A stretch of DNA of 64,000 bases, from contig OU696570.1 in assembly GCA_916048095.2 (NCBI GenBank), positions 657,501 through 721,500 on the forward strand. The letters are read 5' to 3'. The translations under genes were made by a program, and so were the position numbers. Under the pieces are notes generated by a model. It did not search any database. It saw only the letters and a program-made list of their open reading frames with translations, and was not told the origin of the DNA. This document shows, one piece after another, positions 1 to 12,400 of this stretch (positions are counted from its first letter, which is position 1; the number at the start of each line of letters is the position of its first letter). Source of the DNA: Sacculina carcini. Taxonomy: Eukaryota > Arthropoda > Thecostraca > Sacculinidae.

Positions 1-36
1 TATTCATGAATCGCTGATGTGCTCTTGGTAACTTCA

Positions 37-2594
37 ATGGTAAGTTGTTGTTCATGTTTCCAATTTTAGATTGTACATAATAGTCTACCTGTAAAACTTA
101 TGGATAATCCAAAGTGATCTATAAGTAGTGTTTTGCTTCGAGCATTAATATTTCACCAAATGTAGACAATTTGAATTCTTGTTTTTATTATGTCGTTGTC
201 TTGTATTTTATTTTCAGGCTTGAGTCGACCAATAGCTAATTTTGTGCATATGTTTTCGACCGACGTGCCAGATTGCTTCATTTCACTCATTTGCATCTAA
301 AAATACATGGAGTATTTGTCTATAATTCTGTGTTTTATCAGTCGGTGACGTTGCACACGGACGTGGGCGATATTAAGCTGGAGCTTTTCTGCGAACAATG
401 TCCAAAAGCATGCGAGGTGAATTTTGTCAAGCGTGATTATATCATATGCATGCTAGGCCGTATATTTCATGCCATTTTTGTGCCGTCTGCGCCTGAAATG
501 CTAGTGCCGAAAACGCTGGTTTTATTATAGACGTTTGGAACATAGTGTGTGGTTATCTGTGGTCCATAACGATAGTGTGGAGGGGGTCTGAAATGTTTCA
601 CTTTTCCACCGGCAGTAGCTGACTTCTTTGCCTAACTAGGATTTCTGCTTGTAAGTTCCAGTGCTCATCAATTTCGCTTATATGTGTCTATTTCTGTAGA
701 AGCTTGTATTTAATACACTAATGAAACGACAAAGAAATTATACACCCAAACATCAACACAGAATTAATCATGAACATTAAATCACTTCCTATCTCAATTA
801 ATCTCATCAACGCCATTCCGTTAAATTCAAATCTCCGCTCTCACTGCAAAACCAACAATAAATATACAACCATTAACATCACGTGATTATTATGTTCGCG
901 ATACGCCAGACATAAACTTATAATTACAATTTCCTATTCAATATGCTTGCTATAATGAGGAATGTATATATTGGTTTTAGCAATTTACAGTGTCTATGCA
1001 GAATGTTTCATTGAATCTTTGAGTGAACGAATTATGATGCACTGGATAAACTCAGTGAAAATTCACCCCTGCATATTGCATGCTCTTGAGATTAACACTT
1101 GATTCATGGTATTGTTGATGGCAGAATTTCCTGGCACTGTGCGCGAGCGATTATTACAACGAGTGTCTGTTTCACCGCAACATCAAGGGTTTCATGGTGC
1201 AAACAGGGGATCCACTCGGCACGGGCAAGGGGGGCACGTCTATTTGGGGCCGCAAATTCGAGGATGAAATCAACGACAATCTCAAGGTGATGTTGCTGCC
1301 ATTGCAAAGTGTCAATAATCCTGACGAAGTGAAGAAATTTCGAGTGAAGAACTTTGCGAAACACAAACCGACTACCTTTAATGATACTCAAACAACTCAC
1401 TTCATCTGAGATTTTTCAAGTGTCCTGGCAGAAGTCAGCATTGTTGGGTTCGCAAAAGTCATTCGAGAATATTCATAATTATCACGTGATGTTGAAAGCG
1501 AGGATCTTCCAGTTTATCACCAACTTAATGTCATCAAGCTGTTAGCGTAGACATATTTGGCCGCCACTGTGAATGATATTCAGTCAGTTATTTCATTCAA
1601 CCACGACTTATGCCAGCGCGTTCTCTTATTCCTTTCAATTAGCCAGTTCTGAATTCACTAACATGATTTGCGTCTTTTTCTAAATACCGTGTCATATTTA
1701 GTGTTTGAATGTCATGTTTACATACATATTATTCAATATGTATGTGTGTGTATTTTTGTGTTTTTCAGTATGTAAACGTGAGTGTATGTTTGTGTTTGTG
1801 CGTATATGTACTTGTCTGTTGTGTGTGTGTGTGTGTGTGTGCTCGTGATTGTGTATGTGTATGACTCTTGTGCCTGAGTGTGTGAATGTGTGTGTGTGTG
1901 TGTGTGCGCTTTTGAGACCTTCGGCTGAAAAGCGCGATATAAATGTCTTAATGTAATGTAATATGTGTGTGTGTGTGATTGTTTGGGGTAGCATAAGGTG
2001 CGTGGTATGGTGTCAATGGCCAACAATGGACCTGACACCAATGGTAGTCAGTTTTTCATCACATACGCTCCACAGCCTCATCTCGACCTCAAATACACGC
2101 TGTTTGGCAAGTGAGAGCCGCTCGCTTCACGACCGCTTGTTTCCATGACAACCACACGCACTAACTTGTTTGTGATATTCACGTGCAATTCTAGCTGGAG
2201 ATTCCCTGCTATATTTTCTATAGCGTCTTGCTGGAATTTTGGCATTTACTGTTTTTTATTTGTTTTTGTTTTTATTCTTGAATTAAAACAGTGCATTGTA
2301 CAAGTACAAAGTTCCATGGCATGACGCTTGATGCATGCATTGTTGCAAGCCATCTATAACTCTCGGCTCATTAACACTGCAAAACTGACACACACAGACC
2401 TTCGAGTATAAAGCGCGATATAAATTTCTTAATGTAATGTGTGTGTGTGTGTGTGTGTGTGTGTTAGAGTGATTGATGGCATGGACAGTCTTGACCAACT
2501 GGAGAGAATCCCAGTGAATGCCAAGAATCACAGACCCACAGTGGACACACGTATTCTCTCCGTCACCATCCACGCCAACCCTCTCGCCTCATAA
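37..2594 (+). CDS. PPIL3: Peptidyl-prolyl cis-trans isomerase-like 3 (cyclophilin), complete, 5 exons
   Basis: Exons are 37-39, 342-416, 1125-1286, 1992-2110 and 2468-2594; every junction has GT-AG ends and phases agree, giving 161 residues, the same length as human PPIL3. The first exon's coding part is only the ATG, followed at once by GTAAGT. The cyclophilin fold is recognisable throughout: the start [16 protein letters not shown], the catalytic-arginine stretch [15 protein letters not shown], the [13 protein letters not shown] substrate-groove motif, and the end [13 protein letters not shown]3 proteins are nuclear prolyl isomerases found with spliceosomes; that role is family knowledge. 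Exons 4 and 5 are preceded by (TG)n runs beside the acceptor. The stop lies only a few bases before a 1.4-kb minisatellite, so the 3' UTR probably enters it. Just 36 bases of upstream sequence are visible, so the promoter cannot be judged. The assignment as PPIL3 rather than another cyclophilin is firm. Confidence 0.95.
417..2467 (+). other. PPIL3 introns 2-4 with short dispersed repeat tails
   Basis: Introns 417-1124, 1287-1991 and 2111-2467 hold no other gene that I can see. Introns 3 and 4 each contain a copy of the motif AAAGCGCGATATAAAT followed by a TTAATGTAATG-like tail (about 1910-1962 and 2397-2440), which resembles the 3' end of a SINE or LINE. Both copies lie directly upstream of the (TG)n run that abuts the acceptor of the next exon. 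Confidence 0.6.
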
Positions 2595-2597
2595 TCT

Positions 2598-4032
2598 CAC
2601 ACCATCTCTCACACACTAACACTAACACACTCACACACTAACACACACACACTCACACACTAACACACACACACTCACATACACACACACACACTCTTAT
2701 ACCCACACACTAACACACACTCTTATACCCACACACTAACACACACTCTTATACCCACACACTAACACACACTCTTATACCCACACACTAATACACACAC
2801 ACTAACACACGCACTCACTAACACTAACACACACACGCACACACTCTTATACCCACACACTAACACACAATAACACACACTCTTATACTCACACACTAAC
2901 ACACACTCTTATACCCACACACTAACACACACTCTTATACCCACACACTAACACACACTCTTATACCCACACATTAACACACACTCTTATACACACACAC
3001 TAACACACACTCTTATACCCACACACTAACACACACTCTTATACCCACACACTAACACACACTCTTATACCCACACACTAACACACACTCTTATACCCAC
3101 ACACTAACACACACTCTTATACCCACACATTAACACACACTCTTATACCCACACACTAACACACACTCTTATACCCACACACTAACACACACTCTTATAC
3201 CCACACACTAACACACACTCTTATACCCACACACTAACACACACTCTTATACCCACACACTAACAGACACTCTTATACCCACACACTAACAGACACTCTT
3301 ATACCCACACACTAACAGACACTCTTATACACACACACTAACAGACACTCTTATACACACACACTAACAGACACTCTTATACCCACACACTAACACACAC
3401 TCTTATACCCACACACTAACACACACTCTTATACCCACACACTAACACACACTCTTATACCCACACACTAACACACACTCTTATACCCACACACTAACAC
3501 ACACTCTTATACCCACACACTAACACACACTCTTATACCCACACACTAACACACACTCTTATACCCACACACTAACACACACTCTTATACCCACACATTA
3601 ACACACACTCTTATACCCACACACTAACACACACTCTTATACCCACACACTAACACACACTCTTATACCCACACACTAACACACACTCTTATACCCACAC
3701 ACTAACACACACTCTTATACCCACACACTAACAGACACTCTTATACCCACACACTAACAGACACTCTTATACCCACACACTAACAGACACTCTTATACAC
3801 ACACACACTAACAGACACTCTTATACACACACACTCTTATACCCACACACTAACACACGCACTCACTAACACTAACACACACACGCACACACTCTTATAC
3901 CCACACACTAACACACACTCTTATACCCACACACTAACACACACAATAACACACACTCTTATACCCATACACTTACACGCACTCTTATACCCACACACTA
4001 ACACACACTCTTATACACACACTAACACACAT
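2598..4032. repeat. 26-bp minisatellite array after PPIL3
   Basis: About 50 tandem copies of a 26-bp unit containing ACTCTTATACCCACACAC and CTAACACAC. Variant units cluster: units with AACAGACAC occur in runs near 3265-3370 and 3730-3830, and units with ATTAAC recur near 2970, 3125 and 3595. This suggests that blocks of units were duplicated together. The array starts within a few bases of the PPIL3 stop codon and both ends decay into irregular CA repeats. Confidence 0.9.
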
Positions 4033-5117
4033 AAGTTGTTTGTGTGTATGTTAGTTGAGTTTGTGTGTGGTTGTGGCACTGAGCAGGCAGTTATGTGGCA
4101 TAATTTTGACAGTGTTTGATGTTGTTGTTTGTTGTTGTGACAGTGTTGTTGTTGTTGTTGTTATCGTGTGTCGTGATCAATACATATTGCTTGCTGGATT
4201 GATACTGTTGTTGAAAGTCGTGGTGTTGTTAACCTACGAGTGAAGAAATACTGCTAGCGAGTTAGAAGATTGACTATCACAAATAGAGGCCAAACGTGGA
4301 ATACGAGCAACGATTGGAAGCCGGAGAAATTTGAGAAGATAGAATATTTAAGGATCCGTTGAAGAATTTCCCGAGAATAACGAGGTAAGATGAAGCGAAG
4401 AGTTGTATTAGTCCAGTCTATAAATACTATAAGATTATTCACAAATTTAGCAGCAGAATATTGATCAAGACATGGGCGAATGAGATGGAAGGAACAAATG
4501 TGTGAGTGCAACGGAGCGAATTTTACCAACAAAAAAGAATGAAGAAACAAAAATGATTTCAAGGCTGTGAACTGACAACAACGGAGTATAAAGAGTGAGA
4601 AACTCGGAAGAGTTGATCAGAAAATGGCGAGCTGCAGAACAAGAAGAAATATCAATTTTACAATTAATTGTCCAAGATAATTTTCCATGATTCTGTCTCT
4701 CCAATGTCAAAAATATTTGTTGTTACAAAGACACGTAAATAAGCGCAATCATGCAATATAAGACGATGATGATGACATGTACATATCACGCCCGTCTTAC
4801 CAACACGTCTTGCGTCGGCATATTATGACATGCCGTCGCTATCACCAATTACCAACGTGTCATTTCTGTACGAGCGAAAAGCAAGTGAAGCGAAGAAAAT
4901 CAGAGAGCGAGAGAGAGAATGATTGAGAGTGAGTGTGAAGCTCTGGTGGGAGCAGTTTTTGCCTGTGTGTGTGTGTGTGTGTGTGTGTTCGCCTATTTAC
5001 GCCACGATTTCCGTTGCCATAGCAACTGCCTCTCACCAACACACTCTCTCTCACATACACACAAAAATAATAAACACGATTGGCAGATGAGCCTCAAGCA
5101 GTTTGTCTGTGTGTGTG

Positions 5118-5155
<38 letters not shown>

Positions 5156-5283
5156 AGTGTGTGTGTGTGTGTGTGTCAGTGTGTGTGTGTGAATAGACAG
5201 CGTGAGGGATGGCTGTGTTCACAGCAATAGTGCAGAGGCCACACATCAAGAATGAGGGAAAAACATTGATACACGCATGTCCA

Positions 5284-5316
<33 letters not shown>

Positions 5317-6530
5317 GCTCTCTTCCTCTCTGCCTGAATATGTATGTGTGTGTGTGTGTGTGTGTCTTTGTGTGTGTGTGTGTGTGTTTGTCGGCTTATC
5401 AAAACAGTGATCTTATCAAACGCACACACACACGCACACGCACAGTGCACGCGTGTATGTATGTTCGTCACCGTGTGAGTGTGTGTGTGTGTGTGATTGT
5501 GTTTGTGTGTGAGTGTGTGTGTATGTGAGTGTGTGTGTGTGCGTTGAATGCAATATTTCAGCATGCACGTCGACACGCATGCGTATATAAGCATGTGTGT
5601 ATAGGCATATATATATATATGTATGTGTGTGTGCATGTGCGAATTCCCAAAGCGCACACACAAATACGTGCGAATTGCGTGTACTGCTAGAAATTCCTGC
5701 ATAATTTCCGTGTGTGTGTGTGTGTGTGTGTGTGTCTCGACGGTGCTGAAAGCATACTGAATTATACATTAGTGTATAATGAGGAGGAGAAAGACACACA
5801 GAGAGATAGAGAGAGTGAAGAATAGCAGCGAGCAATATTGAAGAAGACAGAGAGAGAGAGAGATGGAAGACGATAGATAGACAAACACCAAGACAATGGA
5901 GAAATATTCATTTTGGAAACTACTAAACAGGGCGCAGTATTATACGCCGCAAGAATGCCACAAATGTGTTTGCACGTGCTTCATTGAAACTGAACAAGCG
6001 AGATTTAATCGCTTTTCATCAATAAACGACCACAATAGGAAATTTACAGTGGTAAGCGTCCGATGTGAGACTTTATCACAAACAAATATAGTATTTTTCA
6101 GAGCCAACACTAAATGAAGAGAAGTTATACATAAAATACGTCATTTGAAATACGTTTCCAATGTGAAGTTCAGTTTTATGTTGAGCAGTAATATTTGTAC
6201 CTTTATCAATAGAAATACTGTATTAAAACTAATTGTTTCATATGCAGCATTTAGGAATACAAATTACCATTCATAACTGTATTTATTATGATATGGCAAC
6301 CTAAAATTTTCAATTTTTAAAAATCACAAAATGGAAAAAGCGTAGGCTAAGTTGAAATTATATTATTTTACGTTCTAATCAATTTTTCCTTCAATTTCAA
6401 AAAATTCACCATTCGTCAGTGGTTTAAGTGCGTCGTTTAAGAATCAATAAATGGAAAATATAAAATGTATTTGCTTTTTGAAATCAAATGAAAAAAACGC
6501 TAAGTAATGGCCGTCGCAGAAAAAGCCATT
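4033..6530. other. Intergenic, no gene seen; TG-rich
   Basis: No family-like coding sequence is visible. Interrupted (TG)n runs lie at about 4962-4988, 5105-5190, 5345-5390 and 5475-5545, a (TC)n run at 5289-5317, and a (TG)n run at 5711-5734. Open frames here are translations of these dinucleotide repeats. The stretch from 5850 to 6510 is AT-rich and unremarkable. Confidence 0.6.
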
Positions 6531-6604
6531 TGGCCAGTGTGGGGGTCGAACCCACGACATTCGCGTTATTAGCACGACGCTCTAACCAACTGAGCTAACC
6601 GGCC
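6531..6604 (-). tRNA. tRNA-Ile (anticodon AAT)
   Basis: The minus strand folds into a full cloverleaf: acceptor GGCCGGT pairs with ACTGGCC (one G-T), the D arm is GCTC/GAGC, the anticodon stem TCGTG/CGCGA encloses the loop CTAATAA (anticodon AAT), and the T arm is GTGGG/CCCAC with loop TTCGACC. The discriminator is A. There is no intron, and CCA is not encoded. A run of five T residues begins seven bases after the 3' end (plus 6520-6524), suitable for RNA polymerase III termination. With intact stems and both internal promoter boxes it is probably functional. Confidence 0.95.
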
Positions 6605-9454
6605 GACGAGAAACTCGGGTTTATTTTAATTCATATACAAAGGGTAATATATTTTTGCTCAATAAATTCATGAGATGAAACCATAATTGCCATTATTAAA
6701 TGTGGAAAGTTCAGCTTCAGTAATAATATACCATTCAAAAAGACTCTAAGCGACACTATCAAACGACAAGATTCTAAACGACAATTTTCCACTAAAATCA
6801 TAATGAATTCACAAGCAAAAAGATCAATCTTGAAGCAAAAAATATTAACAAGTAGATAAGGCACGCCACTTAGGGAAAACGAACATGCGTACAATACACA
6901 CACATACACACATACACTCACATACACTCATGCACACACATACCAACACACAGCGCAAAACTGAAAAATGATAGTAAAAACAGAAAAATCAGAAGCAATA
7001 CCTCTAGTGAATATATCAAGCTTAACGGGTTAGGATAAGGAAATATGTAGTGTATTCAATGAATAATGACTGTATTTACGATTTATTGTATTGTTTAATG
7101 TTCAATTAATCACTTATAATTGTTTGTTCGTTAATATTTATTTCATTTGTATGTAAGCTGGTTGCTATGGAAACCGAAAATCAACAATGTCACGAGATGA
7201 GTTGTGTGTGTGTGTGTGATAATTGTTGTTGAAAGTGAATATTTTCATTACACGCAGCAAAAGCTGAACAAACGGATTTCAGTGAGTAATCATTAGCTTA
7301 GGTCAAATGAGAAATATTGTGAAATATTGTATAAAAACGTTGATGAGTCATACTGATACTGATAAGGCTTATTAAATGACAGTGAATGAAACCTGAACCC
7401 ATTGCCACACCCTTTAATAAGCTCATACTTTACACAGAAAAATGTGTGTATTCAATGTTTACGTGTTTTATAGCTTTTTTACTGAATACTCTGATGCAAT
7501 AAATTCTTGTAGTCTTCAACAAATGTGTGCTGTACATTGGCTGTGTTTTTGCACTGTTCTGACATGCTCAAGGAAGTAGTTTGGTGACGAGGCGCCATTT
7601 ATTATTGCCAGGTGACATACAGCATACACACACACACACACACACACACAGACATGTGCATTGTTCGTCTCACTTGTGTTTGCTATCGTCCCAAACATCT
7701 CGTGCAAACAAATTGAATTAAATACAAATGATACTACATCACTGACACACACACACACACACACACTGAATCGCTGGAAAACAAGATATATTTGATATTC
7801 AGCTGTGAAACGCACAGACATCGCATTGTATCTTCAGTTGACAAGGACAGACTGTGAGTGTGTTGGTGTGTGAATGCAATTAAGCGCAGCTAGACTACTA
7901 ATCAGACCCGGATCATTTCCCCGTGACGAGCAAACAGAGGTATTGAAAGGCAGACAGAAATGTGTGTGACAGTGTGTGTATCAGTAACTCAATTCCAACA
8001 AGCTTCCTACGTTGATATTTATCAGTTGTGTTGTTATTGATATTAATCGAAGGCGCAATCAAACAGGAGGAAAACAGACAATTTCAACCACGCTTAGGAT
8101 CTGTATATAAGAATCGTGCAACAAACACGACAAAAGTGATCGGATTTAAAATTGAAACTACGGAAAAGACCTTCATGCATGGTCCATCGTCAAAGGCGTG
8201 GGCGAAATTTCACACATCAGGCAGCCTGAATTATAATCCTACACTACCCTACCTCACCAAACAACTGAGTAAGCCTGTATCCAAGCCGTTTCAAGGTCTT
8301 ATTATGGGGCCATTCTCGAAAGCAACAATTAAGACCCCAATTACGCGAAATACAGTCATAGAAAGAGGTACGACTTTGGGAAAACGCTGGAGATTCACCG
8401 TTTATTTATGCACTATTCCATGACAAATCATTATTATTACTTATACATATATTATTATTATGATATAAAAAGACACACCAAATAATGGTTAAACGTTTAT
8501 TCGCCGAATTGCATGCAATTAAAATAATGACGACCCTGCAGGAAAGAAACGGGTCAACACAGGAGCAACGATAAAAGAAACTGTATCGCGTCATAGAAAC
8601 TGCAACAGCTGCAACACCACAATGCAACCAAATTGTGAGACAAAAAGCACGAACATCATCACCGCTGCATGATATCAGAGGCAGCAGGGGTGTCGCGGTA
8701 CTCTGCACCCGCACGAGCAGGAAGAGCATAGGAGGAAAAAGTCAAGCGCATGTTTCCCATGCGACCTGACCTCACTGTCAAATTACTGACAAACACCAAT
8801 CATAACGCTAAAAGTGGTAATGTTCACACACAAACACACACACGCCAAGCCTCTATGTCGAGATAAAACGTGTGTCAACGCGCGAGTCGTCTTTTTGTGC
8901 GTCCAATTTGAGACCAGAACTCAGCCACACACACACACCCACACACACGCACATGAGAAAATTGCGAAGCACACACACACACACACACATTTTGACATAT
9001 GTACAAAAAACGCGCGCAGAATTTAGGAAGGAGCTATATAAACATACAAAGTGTCCACACACACACACACACACAAATGTATCTTACACACACACACACA
9101 CACACCATATTACACATGGAATGACACACGCACTGACACTCACAAACTAGCCACGTCTATATGCCATAAATGCAGTAGTTAAAATGAGTCTAAAATGAGT
9201 TTTTGGTAAAACAAACAGAACGCGGAAAAGTTAAAAGAAACAGCCAGAATGACGACAATGAAAGCAGACAGCCAACATGAGAAAATATACAAAAATAGAA
9301 TATTGAGATAAAATGTAGCGGCGAGAAGTAGGAAATAATCGACTATATAACACAAATGAATATAGATTTGAGAGTACACGTAACCAAATCATATATGTCT
9401 CATTTCACACACACACATACACACACACACACTGACATAGTGCTTGTGCTGTTA
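6605..9454. other. Intergenic, no gene supported
   Basis: This is AT-rich sequence with CA/TG runs at about 7627-7650, 7745-7766, 8923-8990 and 9056-9105. A 131-codon open frame at 8028-8423 (+) has no recognisable domain and no supporting context, so it is not annotated. The fax 3' UTR must occupy the right-hand end of this interval, below 9455 on the minus strand, but I could not place its poly(A) signal. Confidence 0.5.
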
Positions 9455-12400
9455 TTATTCCTTCTTCTCCTCGGCCTGCTTATTATCCTCCGCCTTATCC
9501 TTATCCTCGTCGGCCTGCCAGCAACCACAACACAAAACAGTGAAACACGACATAACACACACACACACACACACGGACAAACAATAACACAACGAAATAT
9601 AAAATTGAGTATTCAACAGGCGAACTGCGAATTAATATTATGGAAGTATGGAGAAATGAAAACAAGAGAAGAGCAATAATTATAAGAACAAGCGAAGGAG
9701 AGTAAGTAATAAGTAAGATGAGTAAGTAATCATTAAGATGAGTAAGTAATAAGTAAGATGAGTAAGTAATAAGTAAGATGAGCAAGTAATCAGTAAGATG
9801 AGCAAGTAATCAGTAAGATGAGTAAGCAATAAGTAAGATGAGTAAGTAATAAGTAATATGAGTAAGTAATCAGTAAGACGAGCAAGTAATCAGTAAGATT
9901 AGTAAGTAATAAGTAAGATGAGTAAGTAATAAGTAGGATGAGTAAGTAATAAGTAAGATGAGTAGGTAATCAGTGAGATGAGTAAGTAATCATTAAGATG
10001 AGTAAGTAATCATTAAGATGAGTAAGTAATAAGTCACCTTTTTATCGGTGTTTTCGTCTGATTTGTCTGCGTTGTTGTCGTTCTTATCACCGCTGGCTGC
10101 TTCCGCCTCGTTCTTCTGCACCTCCTTCTCTTTCTCCTTCTCCTTGTCTGCCTGTTGCTGCTGGTCGGCGGCCGGCGGCGGGGCAGGTTTGGGCAGGTGA
10201 GTGTTGAGTTCTAGCGACTCGCACATCTCGTCCCAGTCGCAGAAGAAACGCTCCTTGATGCGGTTGGTGTGGCCCAGCAGGTTGGTGTGATGTTCCTCGA
10301 TGAACGAGCGCAGAGGACACGCCAGACTCTTGTCCAAGAACACCAGCTGAGCCACGGTCGAGAACACCACGATATCCAGCTACACACACACAGCAGGGTA
10401 GTCAATGTGTTTATGTCTGACTATAGAAGATTAATCTCGTTATCAGGCATTGCCTATCAATGTGTTGTCAAGCTAATATTTGAAATGTGTGCTTGTTTCA
10501 GCAATACATCAGCAATATTATATTACAAAACAGCGCCAATATAGAAAACCAACAACGCTCAATATATGCGTGTGATGTCATTATTATTAATATTAATTAC
10601 AGGCAAGTTCAGTAGCATGGGGGAAAGGTGCTGAAACACTGGAAGCGCCCAGTATTTGTACAAATATTATATCTGCAATGACTGACGGACTTGAAGAGCG
10701 GTAGGAATAGCTGAATGTGTGTGTGTGTAAGCTACCAGGGTGGGCTCGTCGCCGAAGAAGAACGGTTTGTCTTGCAGCTGGTCGGAGAGAACCTTGAGAT
10801 CGTCGCATCCCAACTGCGATATCTCGTCACATGTTTGCACTCCAAAACCCACCGCCTTCACAGCCTTGGCTTTCTATACACACACAGAGAGAGACAGAGT
10901 ATGAATGTTTGCAGCAAATTGTCCACATTCTATTTGACCTTCCACAAGCCTCCTAATATTTTGAATTACACAAATATGACAGTCTTTCTCGACTGGAAAC
11001 CAGTTTGTCCACAGCAATATCGCTTAAGCCTCGATTTTCTCACTGTCTTAGTTGGTTCTGATCGTTGACAAGTGTTCAATAAAACTTGCACACACACACT
11101 GGCAGATACGCTGAGCCATGTGGGCCTGAATAAGACATTGAGACAATATACTGAGGCATTGTGTCAGACAGGTGCGTGATAATGACGAATACTGACGGCT
11201 CGCATGCGCATCCTGAAGGTGAAGTTCAACACCGGCGTGGGAAGTTTACTCTTGAGCATTTTCTGTAGGTTGAGACGATATCCCTCGATCATACGAGAAG
11301 CAGGCTTGGTCCTCCATGACAGCACCACCCTGCCACACACACACACAAACATTCACGTGGAGACGTGTGTATTTGCACTAGTCACGCCGTGTCACGTGCC
11401 AGCACACACACTAGCAGCGAGCAGTCACGTGACGAGCACGCGCCAGTCTGCAAGTTTACCAGCAACCATCAAACAACACACAGACATGACTGGTATTTGC
11501 ACAAAATTCCAGCCGAGGAATTTCAGCCACAAGCACCCACCCACACACACAGACACACAACGTAGAAGAACAATAAACAACAGCAGTGCAGGAAACACAC
11601 ACACGGCTAGACGAGACATTTGCGCCCCGGTAAACAAACGTGAAACAAACACATACACACACACAATGGCCCTGTTGAAGCGTGAAAGACGATTTCACAC
11701 ACACACACGGAGGTCAACGTGTTTTCCGCACAACACACGACAACAAAACACAACCGCAGTAACAACATCAAAGGTACAAGGAAATATATCCTATGCACCG
11801 TAGCATGATATAGAATGTAACACTGAAACAAGCTAAATGTGTAATGTACACTGAGAGGTGTATACGTAGGCGTATCAATAATTGACTGAACGGATAAGAA
11901 CAGATGCAAGGAGGGTGGAAAACATATTGCCTTTATAAATGATATTACGCAGATATTCTCAAATAAGTCGTTGCGAACACGAAAATAGTGGTTGATAAAA
12001 ATGAGCGAACATAGTGCAGAAAAGAGAAAAATGAGGACCAACACACTTGATAATAAGAAGAATGATGACAGAAAGATGGAGCACGAATGATAACATTACG
12101 AAACAAACGTATAGGAAAAGACTAGAAAAACGACGCTAAACGATTATACTTGAAATTATAATGGAGCAGCAAACATTCGCTATCTGTGAACGTGCCAATA
12201 CAACTACGCAACCATCAAACAGAATAATACAATGCGACAGAAAACACACAAGCAAGCAGACCACTTTGACTACACGAAAGTTTGAAGAGATTCTGCGTGT
12301 TTCTCAGAAATCAGATAATAGCGAGTGTTGATAGACAAAAGATGATGAGTAACAAAGAGACAGAGTGCGAGAGCGCGAAGAAGTGATTAAAAGACAGCTG

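Noticed and set aside
8028..8423. 131-codon frame (+)
   Set aside because: Has no recognisable domain, no repeat or neighbour supporting it, and AT-rich composition like the surrounding sequence.
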